Shown here piece after piece: positions 17,349 through 25,846 of a stretch of DNA of 64,000 nt. Location: assembly GCF_022807975.1 (NCBI RefSeq), contig NZ_CP094358.1, positions 3,968,001 through 4,032,000 of the forward strand, read 5' to 3'. Origin of the DNA: Abyssalbus ytuae. GTDB lineage: Bacteria; Bacteroidota; Bacteroidia; Flavobacteriales; Flavobacteriaceae. A program made the translations under genes and the position numbers. Within the stretch, counting starts at the first letter, position 1. Each line of letters begins with the position of its first letter. A model generated the notes under the pieces. The model was given only the letters and a program-made list of their open reading frames with translations. It was not told where the DNA came from and made no database searches.

Positions 17349-18392
17349 ATGGAACAAAAAAAGATTAAGGCTTACGACAATGTTTTAGAACTAATTGGGA
17401 GCACCCCTTTAATCAAACTAAGTAAAATAACCGAAAATTGCTCAGGGGATTTTTATGCTAAAGTGGAGGCTTTTAATCCGGGACATTCAACAAAAGATCG
17501 TATTGCCCTCTACATTATTGAACAAGCCGAAGAAAGAGGACTTCTTAAACCCGGAGATACAATAATAGAAACCACATCTGGTAATACTGGTTTTAGTTTA
17601 GCAATGGTAAGTATAATAAAAGGATACGAATGTATTCTGGCTGTTAGCTCAAAATCATCCAGGGACAAAATAGATATGTTAAGGTCTTTAGGGGCTAAAG
17701 TATATGTTTGTCCCGCACATGTAAGTGCTGATGATCCAAGGTCATATTACCAGGTAGCAAAACGTTTGCACGAAGAAATTAAAGGTTCTATTTATATAAA
17801 TCAATATTTTAATGAGTTGAATATTGATGCACATTATAAAACTACAGGACCGGAAATTTGGGAGCAAACAGCAGGTCAAATAACCCATCTTATTGCGTGC
17901 AGTGGGACCGGAGGTACAATTTCCGGAACAGCACGTTATTTAAAAGAACAAAATCCTGAAGTAAAAGTTATAGGAGTGGACGCATACGGGTCTGTTTTGA
18001 AAAAATACCATGAAACCCGTGAGTTTGATCCTAATGAAATATATCCTTATAGGATTGAAGGTTTAGGTAAAAATCTGATTCCAACAGCTACTGATTTTGA
18101 TTCGATTGATAAGTTTATCAAGGTTACGGATGAAGAAAGTGCACATATGGCCAGAGAAATATCTAAAACTGAAGGATTGTTTGTAGGTTATACCAGTGGG
18201 GCAGTTATGCAGGCGGTGAAACAATTGGCTGAAGAAGGAGAGTTTGATAAAAACAGCAAAGTAATTGTAATTTTTCCTGACCATGGTTCAAGGTATATGA
18301 GTAAAATATACAGTGATGAGTGGATGAGTGCTCAAGGATTCTTTGATAGTGTAAACTCAGAAGAAGCCAGAAAAATTGAATACATAAAATGA
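17349..18392 (+). CDS. Cysteine-synthase-like PLP enzyme, candidate cysteate synthase
   Basis: A fold-type II PLP enzyme of 347 residues. Visible are the PLP lysine (Lys49 in [11 protein letters not shown]), the substrate loop TTSGNTG (75-81) and the phosphate-binding GTGGTISG (about 190-197). Several regions resemble the catalytic core of cystathionine beta-synthase more than Cys[17 protein letters not shown], and a [16 protein letters not shown] segment near the C-terminus. There is no CBS regulatory domain. The next gene is an alpha-oxoamine synthase on the same strand. The pair resembles the capnine (sulfonolipid) pathway, in which a cysteine-synthase homologue makes L-cysteate from phosphoserine and sulfite. 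Ordinary cysteine synthesis is the alternative. Confidence 0.72.
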   Translation: MEQKKIKAYDNVLELIGSTPLIKLSKITENCSGDFYAKVEAFNPGHSTKDRIALYIIEQAEERGLLKPGDTIIETTSGNTGFSLAMVSIIKGYECILAVSSKSSRDKIDMLRSLGAKVYVCPAHVSADDPRSYYQVAKRLHEEIKGSIYINQYFNELNIDAHYKTTGPEIWEQTAGQITHLIACSGTGGTISGTARYLKEQNPEVKVIGVDAYGSVLKKYHETREFDPNEIYPYRIEGLGKNLIPTATDFDSIDKFIKVTDEESAHMAREISKTEGLFVGYTSGAVMQAVKQLAEEGEFDKNSKVIVIFPDHGSRYMSKIYSDEWMSAQGFFDSVNSEEARKIEYIK

Positions 18393-18415
18393 TTTTGATT
18401 ATCAATATATTAAAG

Positions 18416-18441
18416 AAAGCCCTGGAATTATCCGGGGTTTT
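18416..18441 (+). terminator. Weak hairpin, possible attenuating terminator
   Basis: An 11-bp stem including two G-U pairs (AAAGCCCTGGA / TCCGGGGTTTT) with an ATTA loop and a short T-rich tail lies between the two PLP-enzyme genes. Some read-through would be expected. Confidence 0.55.
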
Positions 18442-18495
18442 CTATTTATATGGAAAGCTTTCTTAAATAAGTTATGATACATATTTAAAAATATT

Positions 18496-18503
18496 TATTT
18501 TTG
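18496..18503 (+). promoter_or_regulatory. -7 box upstream of the alpha-oxoamine synthase
   Basis: TATTTTTG at 18496-18503 matches TAnnTTTG, 50 bp before the ATG at 18554. It suggests the gene has a promoter of its own in addition to read-through. Confidence 0.38.
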
Positions 18504-18553
18504 TTTGCTTACAAAAATGTAACATTAATTTAACTAATACCCAAAATTTGTGC

Positions 18554-19813
18554 ATGAGAGATTTATTTGATAGAATTATTGAAAACAAGGGGCCTTTAGG
18601 AAAATGGGCTTCTCAGGCCGAAGGATATTTCGTGTTTCCTAAGCTGGAAGGTCATATTTCTAACAGAATGAAGTTTAATGGGAAAGAAGTTATTACCTGG
18701 AGTATTAACGATTACCTTGGCCTGGCCAATCACCCGGAAGTTAGAAAGGTTGATGCGGAAGCAGCTGCCGAACATGGTTGTGCTTACCCAATGGGTGCCA
18801 GAATGATGAGTGGTCATACAGATTATCATGAATTGTTGCAAAATCAGTTGGCAGAGTTTGTAAACAAAGAAGCTTCATATTTATTAAATTTTGGTTATCA
18901 GGGAATAATGTCTGCCATTGATGCACTGGTTACCAAAGATGATATTATTGTTTATGATGTGGATGCCCATGCATGTATTATTGATGGTGTGAGATTGCAC
19001 ATGGGTAAAAGGTTTACTTATAAACATAATGACGTAGAAAGTCTTGAAAAAAATCTTGAAAGAGCTACCAGAATGGCTGAACAAACAGGAGGGGGCATCT
19101 TAGTTATTTCAGAAGGTGTTTTTGGAATGCGGGGTGAACAAGGCAGATTAAAAGAAATTGTGGAACTTAAGAAAAAATTTAAGTTTCGTTTATTGGTTGA
19201 TGATGCCCATGGATTTGGTACCTTAGGGAAAACCGGGGCCGGGGCAGGAGAAGAACAGGGAGTACAAGATGGTATTGATGTGTATTTTGCAACTTTTGCA
19301 AAATCTATGGCCAGTATTGGTGCTTTTTTGGCAGGAGATAAAGAAGTTATCGAATATTTGAAATATAACCTCCGTTCACAAATGTTTGCTAAATCGTTAC
19401 CAATGGTATTTGTAAAAGGTGCGATTAAACGCCTCGAAATGTTGCGAACAATGCCAGAACTTAAAAATAAACTGTGGGAAAATGTAAATGCATTACAAAA
19501 TGGTTTAAAAGAAAGAGGCTTTAATATAGGAACTACGCAAAGTTGTGTTACACCGGTTTATTTAAATGGTAGTATTCCCGAAGCAATGGCTTTGGTAAAA
19601 GACTTAAGAGAGAATTTTGGAATTTTCTGTTCAATAGTAGTTTATCCTGTTATTCCAAAAGGATTAATCCTTTTGCGAATGATACCTACAGCAACCCATA
19701 CCATGCAGGATATAGAAGAAACATTAGATGCTTTTTCAGCAATTAGAAACCGGTTGGAAAATGGAACGTATAAAAAACTTTCAGCAGCAGTAACAACTGC
19801 GATGGGAGGATAG
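18554..19813 (+). CDS. Alpha-oxoamine synthase (serine palmitoyltransferase / cysteate acyltransferase type)
   Basis: Condenses an amino acid with a fatty acyl thioester and loses CO2, forming the long-chain base of a sphingolipid or sulfonolipid. The start is the ATG at 18554; a TTG two codons upstream is less likely. The 419-residue protein shows the family's PLP residues: His139 (DAHACIIDG), Asp216 and His219 (VDDAHGFGTLG) and the Schiff-base Lys250 (TFAKSMAS). It lacks biotin- or heme-pathway neighbours, which argues against BioF or HemA. Directly downstream of a cysteine-synthase homologue, it may be the cysteate acyltransferase of capnine synthesis; serine palmitoyltransferase or glycine C-acetyltransferase remain possible. 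Confidence 0.82.
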   Translation: MRDLFDRIIENKGPLGKWASQAEGYFVFPKLEGHISNRMKFNGKEVITWSINDYLGLANHPEVRKVDAEAAAEHGCAYPMGARMMSGHTDYHELLQNQLAEFVNKEASYLLNFGYQGIMSAIDALVTKDDIIVYDVDAHACIIDGVRLHMGKRFTYKHNDVESLEKNLERATRMAEQTGGGILVISEGVFGMRGEQGRLKEIVELKKKFKFRLLVDDAHGFGTLGKTGAGAGEEQGVQDGIDVYFATFAKSMASIGAFLAGDKEVIEYLKYNLRSQMFAKSLPMVFVKGAIKRLEMLRTMPELKNKLWENVNALQNGLKERGFNIGTTQSCVTPVYLNGSIPEAMALVKDLRENFGIFCSIVVYPVIPKGLILLRMIPTATHTMQDIEETLDAFSAIRNRLENGTYKKLSAAVTTAMGG

Positions 19814-19897
19814 ATAATTTATTGTGATTATTTCTTGGAAAGTTTTTAGTTAAGAACACTAAAAATAAAGGTAAAATACCACAAAAGTAATAACAAT

Positions 19898-19925
19898 AAG
19901 GCGGTTTTTAAAAACCGCCTTTTTT
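19898..19925 (+). terminator. Intrinsic terminator
   Basis: Perfect 12-bp arms AAGGCGGTTTTT / AAAAACCGCCTT followed by T-tract. It ends the alpha-oxoamine synthase transcript. Confidence 0.9.
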
Positions 19926-20076
19926 GCTACTATACTTAAAAATAAGTATTATCTCTGTATTGTTTTTTTATGGAAATCACTTAATCGCAAACCGGTTCTG
20001 GAGATTTTATCCTGATAGTTGCATTTTGGATAATAGAAGAGAAATTTTGATGGACCGAATGAAGAATAATTATAGG

Positions 20077-20100
20077 ATTTAATGCTTTAAAGCATTAAAT
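20077..20100. promoter_or_regulatory. Perfect 24-bp palindrome, candidate operator
   Basis: Arms ATTTAATGCTTT and AAAGCATTAAAT are exact reverse complements without a spacer. The element ends 5 bp before a -7 box and so covers the -33 region of the operon that starts at 20133. There is no T-run after it, so a repressor or activator site is more likely than a terminator. Confidence 0.5.
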
Positions 20101-20104
20101 ATTT

Positions 20105-20112
20105 TATATTTG
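20105..20112 (+). promoter_or_regulatory. -7 box of the BatA-domain operon
   Basis: TATATTTG at 20105-20112, 21 bp before the ATG at 20133. The upstream palindrome occupies the place of the -33 element. Confidence 0.5.
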
Positions 20113-20132
20113 AATTGTAACAAAATCCGGAA

Positions 20133-22061
20133 ATGCAATTTAAACATCCTGAAATTTTATGGGCATTATTTCTACTACTTATTCCAATTATAATCCATTT
20201 ATTTCAGCTCCGAAAATTTGAAAAAACTCCTTTTACTAATGTAAAGTTTTTAAAAGAAGTAGTTATCCAAAGCAGAAAAAGTTCCCAACTTAAAAAATGG
20301 CTGATTTTTTTTGTAAGGTTTATTGCTTTTACATTAATAATTCTTGCCTTTGCACAACCATATAGTGCAAATCGTAATATAACTACTACTCACAAGGAAA
20401 CAGTTATATATTTGGATAATTCTTTTAGCATGCAGGCAAAAGGAGACAAAGGCGAACTTTTAAAAAGAGCAGTAAACGAATTAATTAAAGAAATACCAGA
20501 AAAGGAAACCTTTTCCTTGTTCACAAACGATAAAACATATAGAAATACTAATATAAAAACTATTAGGAATGAGCTATTACAATTGGATTATTCAAATAAT
20601 CAACTCCATATAGAAGATGTTATATTAAAAGGTAAAAATAACTTTTCCAAATCTCAGAATTCCATAAAAAATTTAGTTTTAATTTCTGATTTTCAAACTA
20701 ATCTTCAGGAAACTTTTACCGCATCAGATTCTACTTTTCACACGGATTTGGTACAACTTACACCCTCTGCAACAAATAATATTTATATTGATAGTGTGTA
20801 TATTGAAAATCAAAATCCTGAAACTTTACAACTTGCAGTAAATATAAAGTATAGCGGAGAAAAAATATCAGACTTTCCAGTGTCCCTGTATGATAAAGAA
20901 GATTTAATAGCCAAAACCAGCGTGAGTTTTAAAGAAAATAACTTAACAAAAGCTTATTTTACCTTACCATCTAATAAAATAATTGAAGGTAAAGTAAAAA
21001 TTGATGATAATGGACTGCAATATGACAACACCCTTTTTTTTAGTATAAACAGGCCGGAAAAAATTAATGTGCTTTCTATAAACGAAAATGACTTTAACTA
21101 CCTTAAAAAAATATATACAGGAAATGAATTTAATTTTATTTCTGTTTCATTAAATAATTTAAATTATAATATTATACCGGAACAGAATTTAATTGTATTA
21201 AATGAAGTAAAAACAGTACCAAATTCTATTACCAATAGTTTAAAATCTTTTTTGGATGCAGGAGGAAGTTTACTAATCATACCTGCTGTTGAAAGTAATT
21301 TAACTTCATATAATTCACTGTTAAAAAATATTTCTTCTTTGGAAATAGTTAAAAAAGTTGATGCAGGTAAGAATATAACTTCAATTAATTTTTCACATCC
21401 GTTGTTCAGGGATGTTTTTGATAATAAAGTTTCTAACTTTCAGTATCCAAAAGTAAACAGTTATTATCAGTTAAAATCTTTTTCTAATATTTTAGGGTTT
21501 GATGATGGTTCCCCCTTTTTAATCAACAACAAAAACATATTTATTTTTGCTTCTGCCTTAAACAGTGAAAATTCTAATTTTATTAATTCACCACTAATTG
21601 TACCCACCTTATACATTATTGCTAAAAACAGTTTACAATTGCCTTCACCATACTATAATGTGGGAAGAGATAATTCTTTTGATATAAATGTAACCTTGGC
21701 TTCCGATGAAATATTGGTATTAACCAAAAATGAAAATGAATTTATACCCCAGCAGCAAAGCTATAGCCATATTGTTAAAGTGATGATTAATAAAAATGCT
21801 ATGCAGGCAGGAGTGTATAATATTAAAACAGCAGATACAACATTGCAAAAAGTAAGCTTTAATTATGACAGATCTGAAAGCAAACTTCAATATCTAAACT
21901 TTTCCAATATTAGTAACAAAGAAAGTGTGTCTAGCTCTGTATCCGATTTATTTGATAAAATAAAAAGTGAAAACAATGTAAACGAGCTTTGGAAATGGTT
22001 TGTTATTTTTGCAATGATATTTTTAATAACAGAAATGCTCATCTTAAAATTTCTTAAATGA
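20133..22061 (+). CDS. BatA-domain membrane protein with VWA-like region
   Basis: A 642-residue inner-membrane protein. It begins with the BatA N-terminal signature: MQFKHPEILWALFLLLIPII as the first helix, HLFQLRKFEKTPFTNVKFLK as the conserved cytoplasmic linker, then a second helix (about 50-70). A von Willebrand A-like domain follows, with the metal-site pattern DxSxS visible as DNSFSM (about residue 90). Next is a large periplasmic region, and a last transmembrane helix lies near 620-640. Bat-type proteins in Bacteroidota are linked to aerotolerance and envelope stress. First gene of a four-gene operon; its stop overlaps the next start by 4 bp (ATGA). Confidence 0.82.
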   Translation: MQFKHPEILWALFLLLIPIIIHLFQLRKFEKTPFTNVKFLKEVVIQSRKSSQLKKWLIFFVRFIAFTLIILAFAQPYSANRNITTTHKETVIYLDNSFSMQAKGDKGELLKRAVNELIKEIPEKETFSLFTNDKTYRNTNIKTIRNELLQLDYSNNQLHIEDVILKGKNNFSKSQNSIKNLVLISDFQTNLQETFTASDSTFHTDLVQLTPSATNNIYIDSVYIENQNPETLQLAVNIKYSGEKISDFPVSLYDKEDLIAKTSVSFKENNLTKAYFTLPSNKIIEGKVKIDDNGLQYDNTLFFSINRPEKINVLSINENDFNYLKKIYTGNEFNFISVSLNNLNYNIIPEQNLIVLNEVKTVPNSITNSLKSFLDAGGSLLIIPAVESNLTSYNSLLKNISSLEIVKKVDAGKNITSINFSHPLFRDVFDNKVSNFQYPKVNSYYQLKSFSNILGFDDGSPFLINNKNIFIFASALNSENSNFINSPLIVPTLYIIAKNSLQLPSPYYNVGRDNSFDINVTLASDEILVLTKNENEFIPQQQSYSHIVKVMINKNAMQAGVYNIKTADTTLQKVSFNYDRSESKLQYLNFSNISNKESVSSSVSDLFDKIKSENNVNELWKWFVIFAMIFLITEMLILKFLK

Positions 22062-23314
22062 ATATCCTTTTAAAATCAGCCAAAATTATAGATCCTGCCG
22101 GTGAATTTCATCTAAAAAAACAGGACATCCTAATAGAAAAAGGCATCATCACCAAAATATCAGATAATATTGAGCAAACAAGTTCGTATGAAGTGATTAC
22201 CCATAAAAACCTGCATGTATCTCCAGGTTGGATAGATACTAGTGTAAGTTTTGGTGAGCCTGGCTATGAGGATAGGGAAACCATAGTAAACGGTCTTTCT
22301 ACAGCTGCTAAAAGCGGTTTTACATCAGTAGTTGTAAATCCGAATACAAATCCCGTAGCCGACACCAATGCGGATATAGCTTTTATAAAGGGTAAAGCTA
22401 ACGGAAATGCTGTAGGTTTATATCCCATCGGTGCATTAACAGTTAAAAGTGAAAGTATTGACCTTGCCGAGTTATTTGATATGCAAAATGCAGGAGCTGT
22501 GGCTTTTGGGGATTACCAGAAACCGGTTACAAATCCTAATTTACTTAAAATAGCTCTTCAATATACCCAAAACTTTGATGGTTTGGTTTTATCTTTTCCT
22601 GAGGAAAATAAAATTGCGGCCAGAGGGGTTGTAAATGAAGAAAAAACTGCTACTAAACTCGGATTAAAAGGAATTCCGGCACTGGCTGAAGAGTTACAGA
22701 TAGTACGAGATTTATATATCCTTGAATATGCTGGTGGAAAACTGCACATTCCTACTATTTCCACTGCCAAATCAGTACAACTAATAAAAGAAGCAAAGAA
22801 AAAAGGGCATGATGTTACATGCAGTGTTGCCATTCATAATCTTATGTTTACTGATGAATGTTTAATTGAATTTGATACAAATTTTAAAGTTCTTCCACCT
22901 TTACGTACTCAAAAGGATGTTAATGCCTTAGTAAAAGGTGTAAAAGACGGAGTTATTGATTATGTTACTTCTGACCATAACCCGATTGATATTGAACATA
23001 AAAAAATAGAATTTGATTATGCTATGTATGGTACCATTGGATTGGAAAGCGCCTTTGGTGCTTTAAATAAAATTTTTGGAATTGAAAAAACCATAGAACT
23101 TCTTTTAAAAGGAAAAGAAAGATTCGGAATTGAAACCACGAGTATTAATGAAAATATAAATGCCAATCTATCACTTTTTGATCCTGAAACAGAATATATG
23201 TTTGATCAAAACAATATTTTTTCTTCTTCCAAAAATAGTATGTTTACAGGCACGGACTTAAAAGGTAAAGCACTGGGTATCATATCAAATAATCAATTGA
23301 TTTTAAACAAATAA
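22058..23314 (+). CDS. Dihydroorotase homologue lacking metal ligands (probable pseudoenzyme)
   Basis: A 418-residue amidohydrolase-superfamily protein that aligns throughout with class I dihydroorotases (PGWIDTSVSFGEPGYEDRET, NPNTNPVADT, YPIGALT). The binuclear metal site is degraded. The HxH of the family is Ser62-Val63-Ser64, the His of the SHCED motif is Phe180, and the His of HxxHxS is Thr233. The catalytic-region Asp306 in TSDHNP is still present. Such inactive homologues are known as structural partners of aspartate carbamoyltransferase (PyrC-prime type). It may do that here, or have another non-catalytic role. Translationally coupled to the BatA-domain gene by a 4-bp overlap and followed after 1 bp by a membrane-protein gene. 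Confidence 0.8.
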   Translation: MNILLKSAKIIDPAGEFHLKKQDILIEKGIITKISDNIEQTSSYEVITHKNLHVSPGWIDTSVSFGEPGYEDRETIVNGLSTAAKSGFTSVVVNPNTNPVADTNADIAFIKGKANGNAVGLYPIGALTVKSESIDLAELFDMQNAGAVAFGDYQKPVTNPNLLKIALQYTQNFDGLVLSFPEENKIAARGVVNEEKTATKLGLKGIPALAEELQIVRDLYILEYAGGKLHIPTISTAKSVQLIKEAKKKGHDVTCSVAIHNLMFTDECLIEFDTNFKVLPPLRTQKDVNALVKGVKDGVIDYVTSDHNPIDIEHKKIEFDYAMYGTIGLESAFGALNKIFGIEKTIELLLKGKERFGIETTSINENINANLSLFDPETEYMFDQNNIFSSSKNSMFTGTDLKGKALGIISNNQLILNK

Positions 23315-23315
23315 A

Positions 23316-23645
23316 GTGGAAAATTTAACTGTCAAAGAAGGAAAAACTGCTGCTATTATATCCTACCTAACAATAATAGGGGCTATTATAGCTGTTTTTA
23401 TGAACCAGGAAAAGCAAAATACATTTGCCAGGTTTCATATAAGGCAGGCGTTTGGAATACATGTGGCTTTCTGGCTCTTAGGCTATTTTATAGGAATGTT
23501 TAATAGTTGGTTGGTAACATCTGGTTTTTGGATATTTTTTTTCGTATTATGGATATATGGTTTTTTAGGTGCATTGCAGGAAAGAAAAACCATTATGCCT
23601 TTGCTGGGGGAGAGTTTTCAAAAATGGTTTACATTTATAAAATAG
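23316..23645 (+). CDS. Small multi-pass membrane protein (DUF4870-like)
   Basis: A 109-residue protein starting at GTG, one base after the preceding stop. There are three hydrophobic segments (about 14-30, 45-65 and 66-85), and the motif FHIRQAFGIHV lies between the first two. This RQA-type motif and the topology resemble the DUF4870/Tic20-like small membrane proteins. The function is unknown. Its position in a tight operon between the dihydroorotase homologue and a carboxylesterase (1-bp gaps on both sides) implies co-expression. Confidence 0.68.
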   Translation: MENLTVKEGKTAAIISYLTIIGAIIAVFMNQEKQNTFARFHIRQAFGIHVAFWLLGYFIGMFNSWLVTSGFWIFFFVLWIYGFLGALQERKTIMPLLGESFQKWFTFIK

Positions 23646-23646
23646 C

Positions 23647-24306
23647 ATGGATCAAAAGAGTTTATCATTATATCATATAATAAAAGCACCTGCAATTAAA
23701 AAGGGAAATATTCCGGTTTTATTCATGTTTCACGGATATGGAAGTAATGAAGAGGATCTTTTTTCATTTGTATCCGAACTTCCTGAAGAATTATTTATTA
23801 TTTCCGTAAGAGCACCTCACACACTTATGCCGTATGGATATGCATGGTATTCTATACATTTTGATGCTCCTGAAGGAAAATGGAGTGATGATGAAGAAGC
23901 AATACAATCTCGTGAAATAATGAAATCTTTTATTGAAGAAGCCTGTGAGGCTTACAATCTCGATAAAAACAATATAACTTTATTAGGTTTTAGCCAGGGA
24001 GCTATTTTAAGCTACTCTCTTGCTCTTTCTTATCCTGATAAGGTAAAAAATGTGATTGCGCTTAGTGGCTACTTAAACGAAAATATATTAGCGGAAAATT
24101 ATTCAGATAACAATTTTTCCAATATTCATATTTATGCATCTCACGGAAGTGCAGACCAGGTGATTCCTGTGGAGTGGGCCAGAAAAACTCCGGAAATATT
24201 AAAAGATATAAATGTTGATTTTGAATATAAAGAGTTTCCGGTGGGGCATGGAGTATCTCCCCAAAACTTTTTTTCTTTTAAAGAGTGGTTACAAAGCAGG
24301 ATTTGA
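23647..24306 (+). CDS. Alpha/beta hydrolase, phospholipase/carboxylesterase family
   Basis: A 219-residue serine esterase of the carboxylesterase/acyl-protein-thioesterase family. It has the oxyanion strand VLFMFHGYGSNEEDLF (about 24-39), the nucleophile in LLGFSQGAILS (about 115-125), the aspartate in SHGSADQVIP and the histidine in FPVGHGVSPQ. There is no signal peptide, so it is cytoplasmic. Last gene of the operon. Its 3' end overlaps the convergent TerC gene by 18 bp, leaving no room for a terminator between them. Confidence 0.88.
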   Translation: MDQKSLSLYHIIKAPAIKKGNIPVLFMFHGYGSNEEDLFSFVSELPEELFIISVRAPHTLMPYGYAWYSIHFDAPEGKWSDDEEAIQSREIMKSFIEEACEAYNLDKNNITLLGFSQGAILSYSLALSYPDKVKNVIALSGYLNENILAENYSDNNFSNIHIYASHGSADQVIPVEWARKTPEILKDINVDFEYKEFPVGHGVSPQNFFSFKEWLQSRI

Positions 24307-25239
24307 CTTTTCTTTAAAAAACATGGAAGCTAATATTCCTCCTGTTAATGAAATTCCTATAACAGACAGAGACATCCATTCTTTAAATTGAACATAGTGA
24401 GAGAGGATGAGTTTTATTCCGACAAAGGTTAATATAACAATCAGGCTGTATTTTAAATACACGAACTTTTTCAACAAATTAGATAAAAAGAAATACATAG
24501 ACCTTAAGCCCAAAATTGCCATAATATTTGAAGTGAAAACCAGAAAAGAGTCTGAAGTAATGGCAAGAATAGCTGGTATACTGTCCATTGCAAAAAGAAT
24601 ATCAGTAAATTCAATAATTACAAGAGCCATAAATAGAGGGGTGATGGCTTTTATGTGTTTACGTTTCACAAAAAATTTCTGTCCTTCAATATGTGTAGTA
24701 ATAGGTACATACTTTCTAATATTCTTATAGACAAAAGAACTTCTGGGATTAAAACCATCCTCTTTTTTTGAAGCCATTTTAATGGCAGTATAAATTAAAA
24801 AACCTCCGAATACATATATCATCCAATCAAATTTCCGGATAAGGATTATTCCGAAAAATATCATGAAGGCCCTAAAAACTATTGCTCCGAGAATCCCCCA
24901 AAATAAAACTCTGTGCTGATACTTTTGAGGAATATTGAATGAAGTAAATATTACTGCAATCACAAAAATATTATCTATACTTAATGAAAGTTCTATTAAA
25001 TATCCTGTAAGGTATTTAAGTGATGCTTCTGTGGGTGTTAATTGATCTGTATTATTTATGTAGCCACTCTTATAAATCCAATAAATAGCTAAAGTAAAAA
25101 GCAGGGCTGTAAATACCCATATAGACGTCCATAAAGCGGCTTCTTTGTTATTGATTACATGGGGATTCCTATTAAAAATCCCTAAGTCAACAGCCAGAAA
25201 AGTTACTACCGAAATAATAAAAATTATCCATACAAGCAT
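24289..25239 (-). CDS. TerC-family membrane protein
   Basis: A 316-residue integral membrane protein of the TerC/Alx family with seven to nine hydrophobic helices. Conserved acidic residues lie in membrane segments: ELSLSIDNIFVIAVIF (about 85-100) and EFTDILFAMDSIPAILAIT (about 200-218). The SxDN and DSIPA motifs are diagnostic. In other bacteria such proteins export manganese or support metal loading of exported enzymes; tellurite resistance is the historical name. It has no Ter-operon neighbours here. Its end overlaps the convergent esterase gene. Confidence 0.9.
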   Translation of the reverse strand: MLVWIIFIISVVTFLAVDLGIFNRNPHVINNKEAALWTSIWVFTALLFTLAIYWIYKSGYINNTDQLTPTEASLKYLTGYLIELSLSIDNIFVIAVIFTSFNIPQKYQHRVLFWGILGAIVFRAFMIFFGIILIRKFDWMIYVFGGFLIYTAIKMASKKEDGFNPRSSFVYKNIRKYVPITTHIEGQKFFVKRKHIKAITPLFMALVIIEFTDILFAMDSIPAILAITSDSFLVFTSNIMAILGLRSMYFFLSNLLKKFVYLKYSLIVILTFVGIKLILSHYVQFKEWMSLSVIGISLTGGILASMFFKEKSNPAL

Positions 25240-25323
25240 ATAAATGTATTAAGAATGCTAATTAAAGTAATTAACCTTTTTACTTTTAACGTTAACCATT
25301 CTTTTTTTAATTATAAAGAGGTG

Positions 25324-25842
25324 TTAAAAGCTGCTTCGTGTATATAGTAAATGGTCTATTCGTGTAAAATCAATACCTAAATCATCTTTAAGTTCATATT
25401 TTATAAAAAGCTCTCCCCAATACCTACCATCCGAAAAATCGGCAAGAAGCCATTTATGGTTAAGTATTTTAATTTTGTTTATTTTCATTGACCCGTTCAT
25501 ACCGGCATAAGGTACCAAAGGGTTATCTCCTTTTTTTTCATTGGTTTCTAACAATTTATCGGCAATATAACGGGGTAGGTCATCAACTTTTAAATGCTCA
25601 TAATATGCTAATGCATCATCATTATTTTCAAGTGAAAAATATTGTAAGTCTAAATTTTTAAAGATCAATTGTTGAGTTGAATCTTCTAAATTATCTACAT
25701 AATTCTTTAGTGAGTCTCTTTCTGCTGAAATATTATTAATCTTTAAGGTCTCTGCTTCAAAGTATTTTTTAGAATTCACATATTGAAAAAGTATAAACAA
25801 TAATGCGAAAATAAAAAGGTACATAAATATTCTGCTTTTCAT
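25324..25842 (-). CDS. Membrane-anchored protein, unknown
   Basis: A 172-residue protein with one N-terminal transmembrane helix (about 5-22). A short coiled coil follows (about 35-65), then a globular C-terminal half containing PYAGMNGSMKINKIKILNHK and a DFSDGRYWGELFIKYEL strand pair. The helix lacks a lipobox or a clear cleavage site, so it is probably an anchor with the rest in the periplasm. I do not recognise the family. It ends 4 bp after the MBL hydrolase stop in transcription order and is almost certainly co-transcribed with it. Confidence 0.72.
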   Translation of the reverse strand: MKSRIFMYLFIFALLFILFQYVNSKKYFEAETLKINNISAERDSLKNYVDNLEDSTQQLIFKNLDLQYFSLENNDDALAYYEHLKVDDLPRYIADKLLETNEKKGDNPLVPYAGMNGSMKINKIKILNHKWLLADFSDGRYWGELFIKYELKDDLGIDFTRIDHLLYTRSSF

Positions 25843-25846
25843 GGAA

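Larger units (their letters stand above)
19814..20132. other. Intergenic region with terminator, palindrome and promoter
   Basis: In order it contains a terminator (19898-19925), about 150 bp in which I see nothing, a perfect palindrome (20077-20100) and a -7 box (20105-20112). No open frame of note. Confidence 0.5.
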
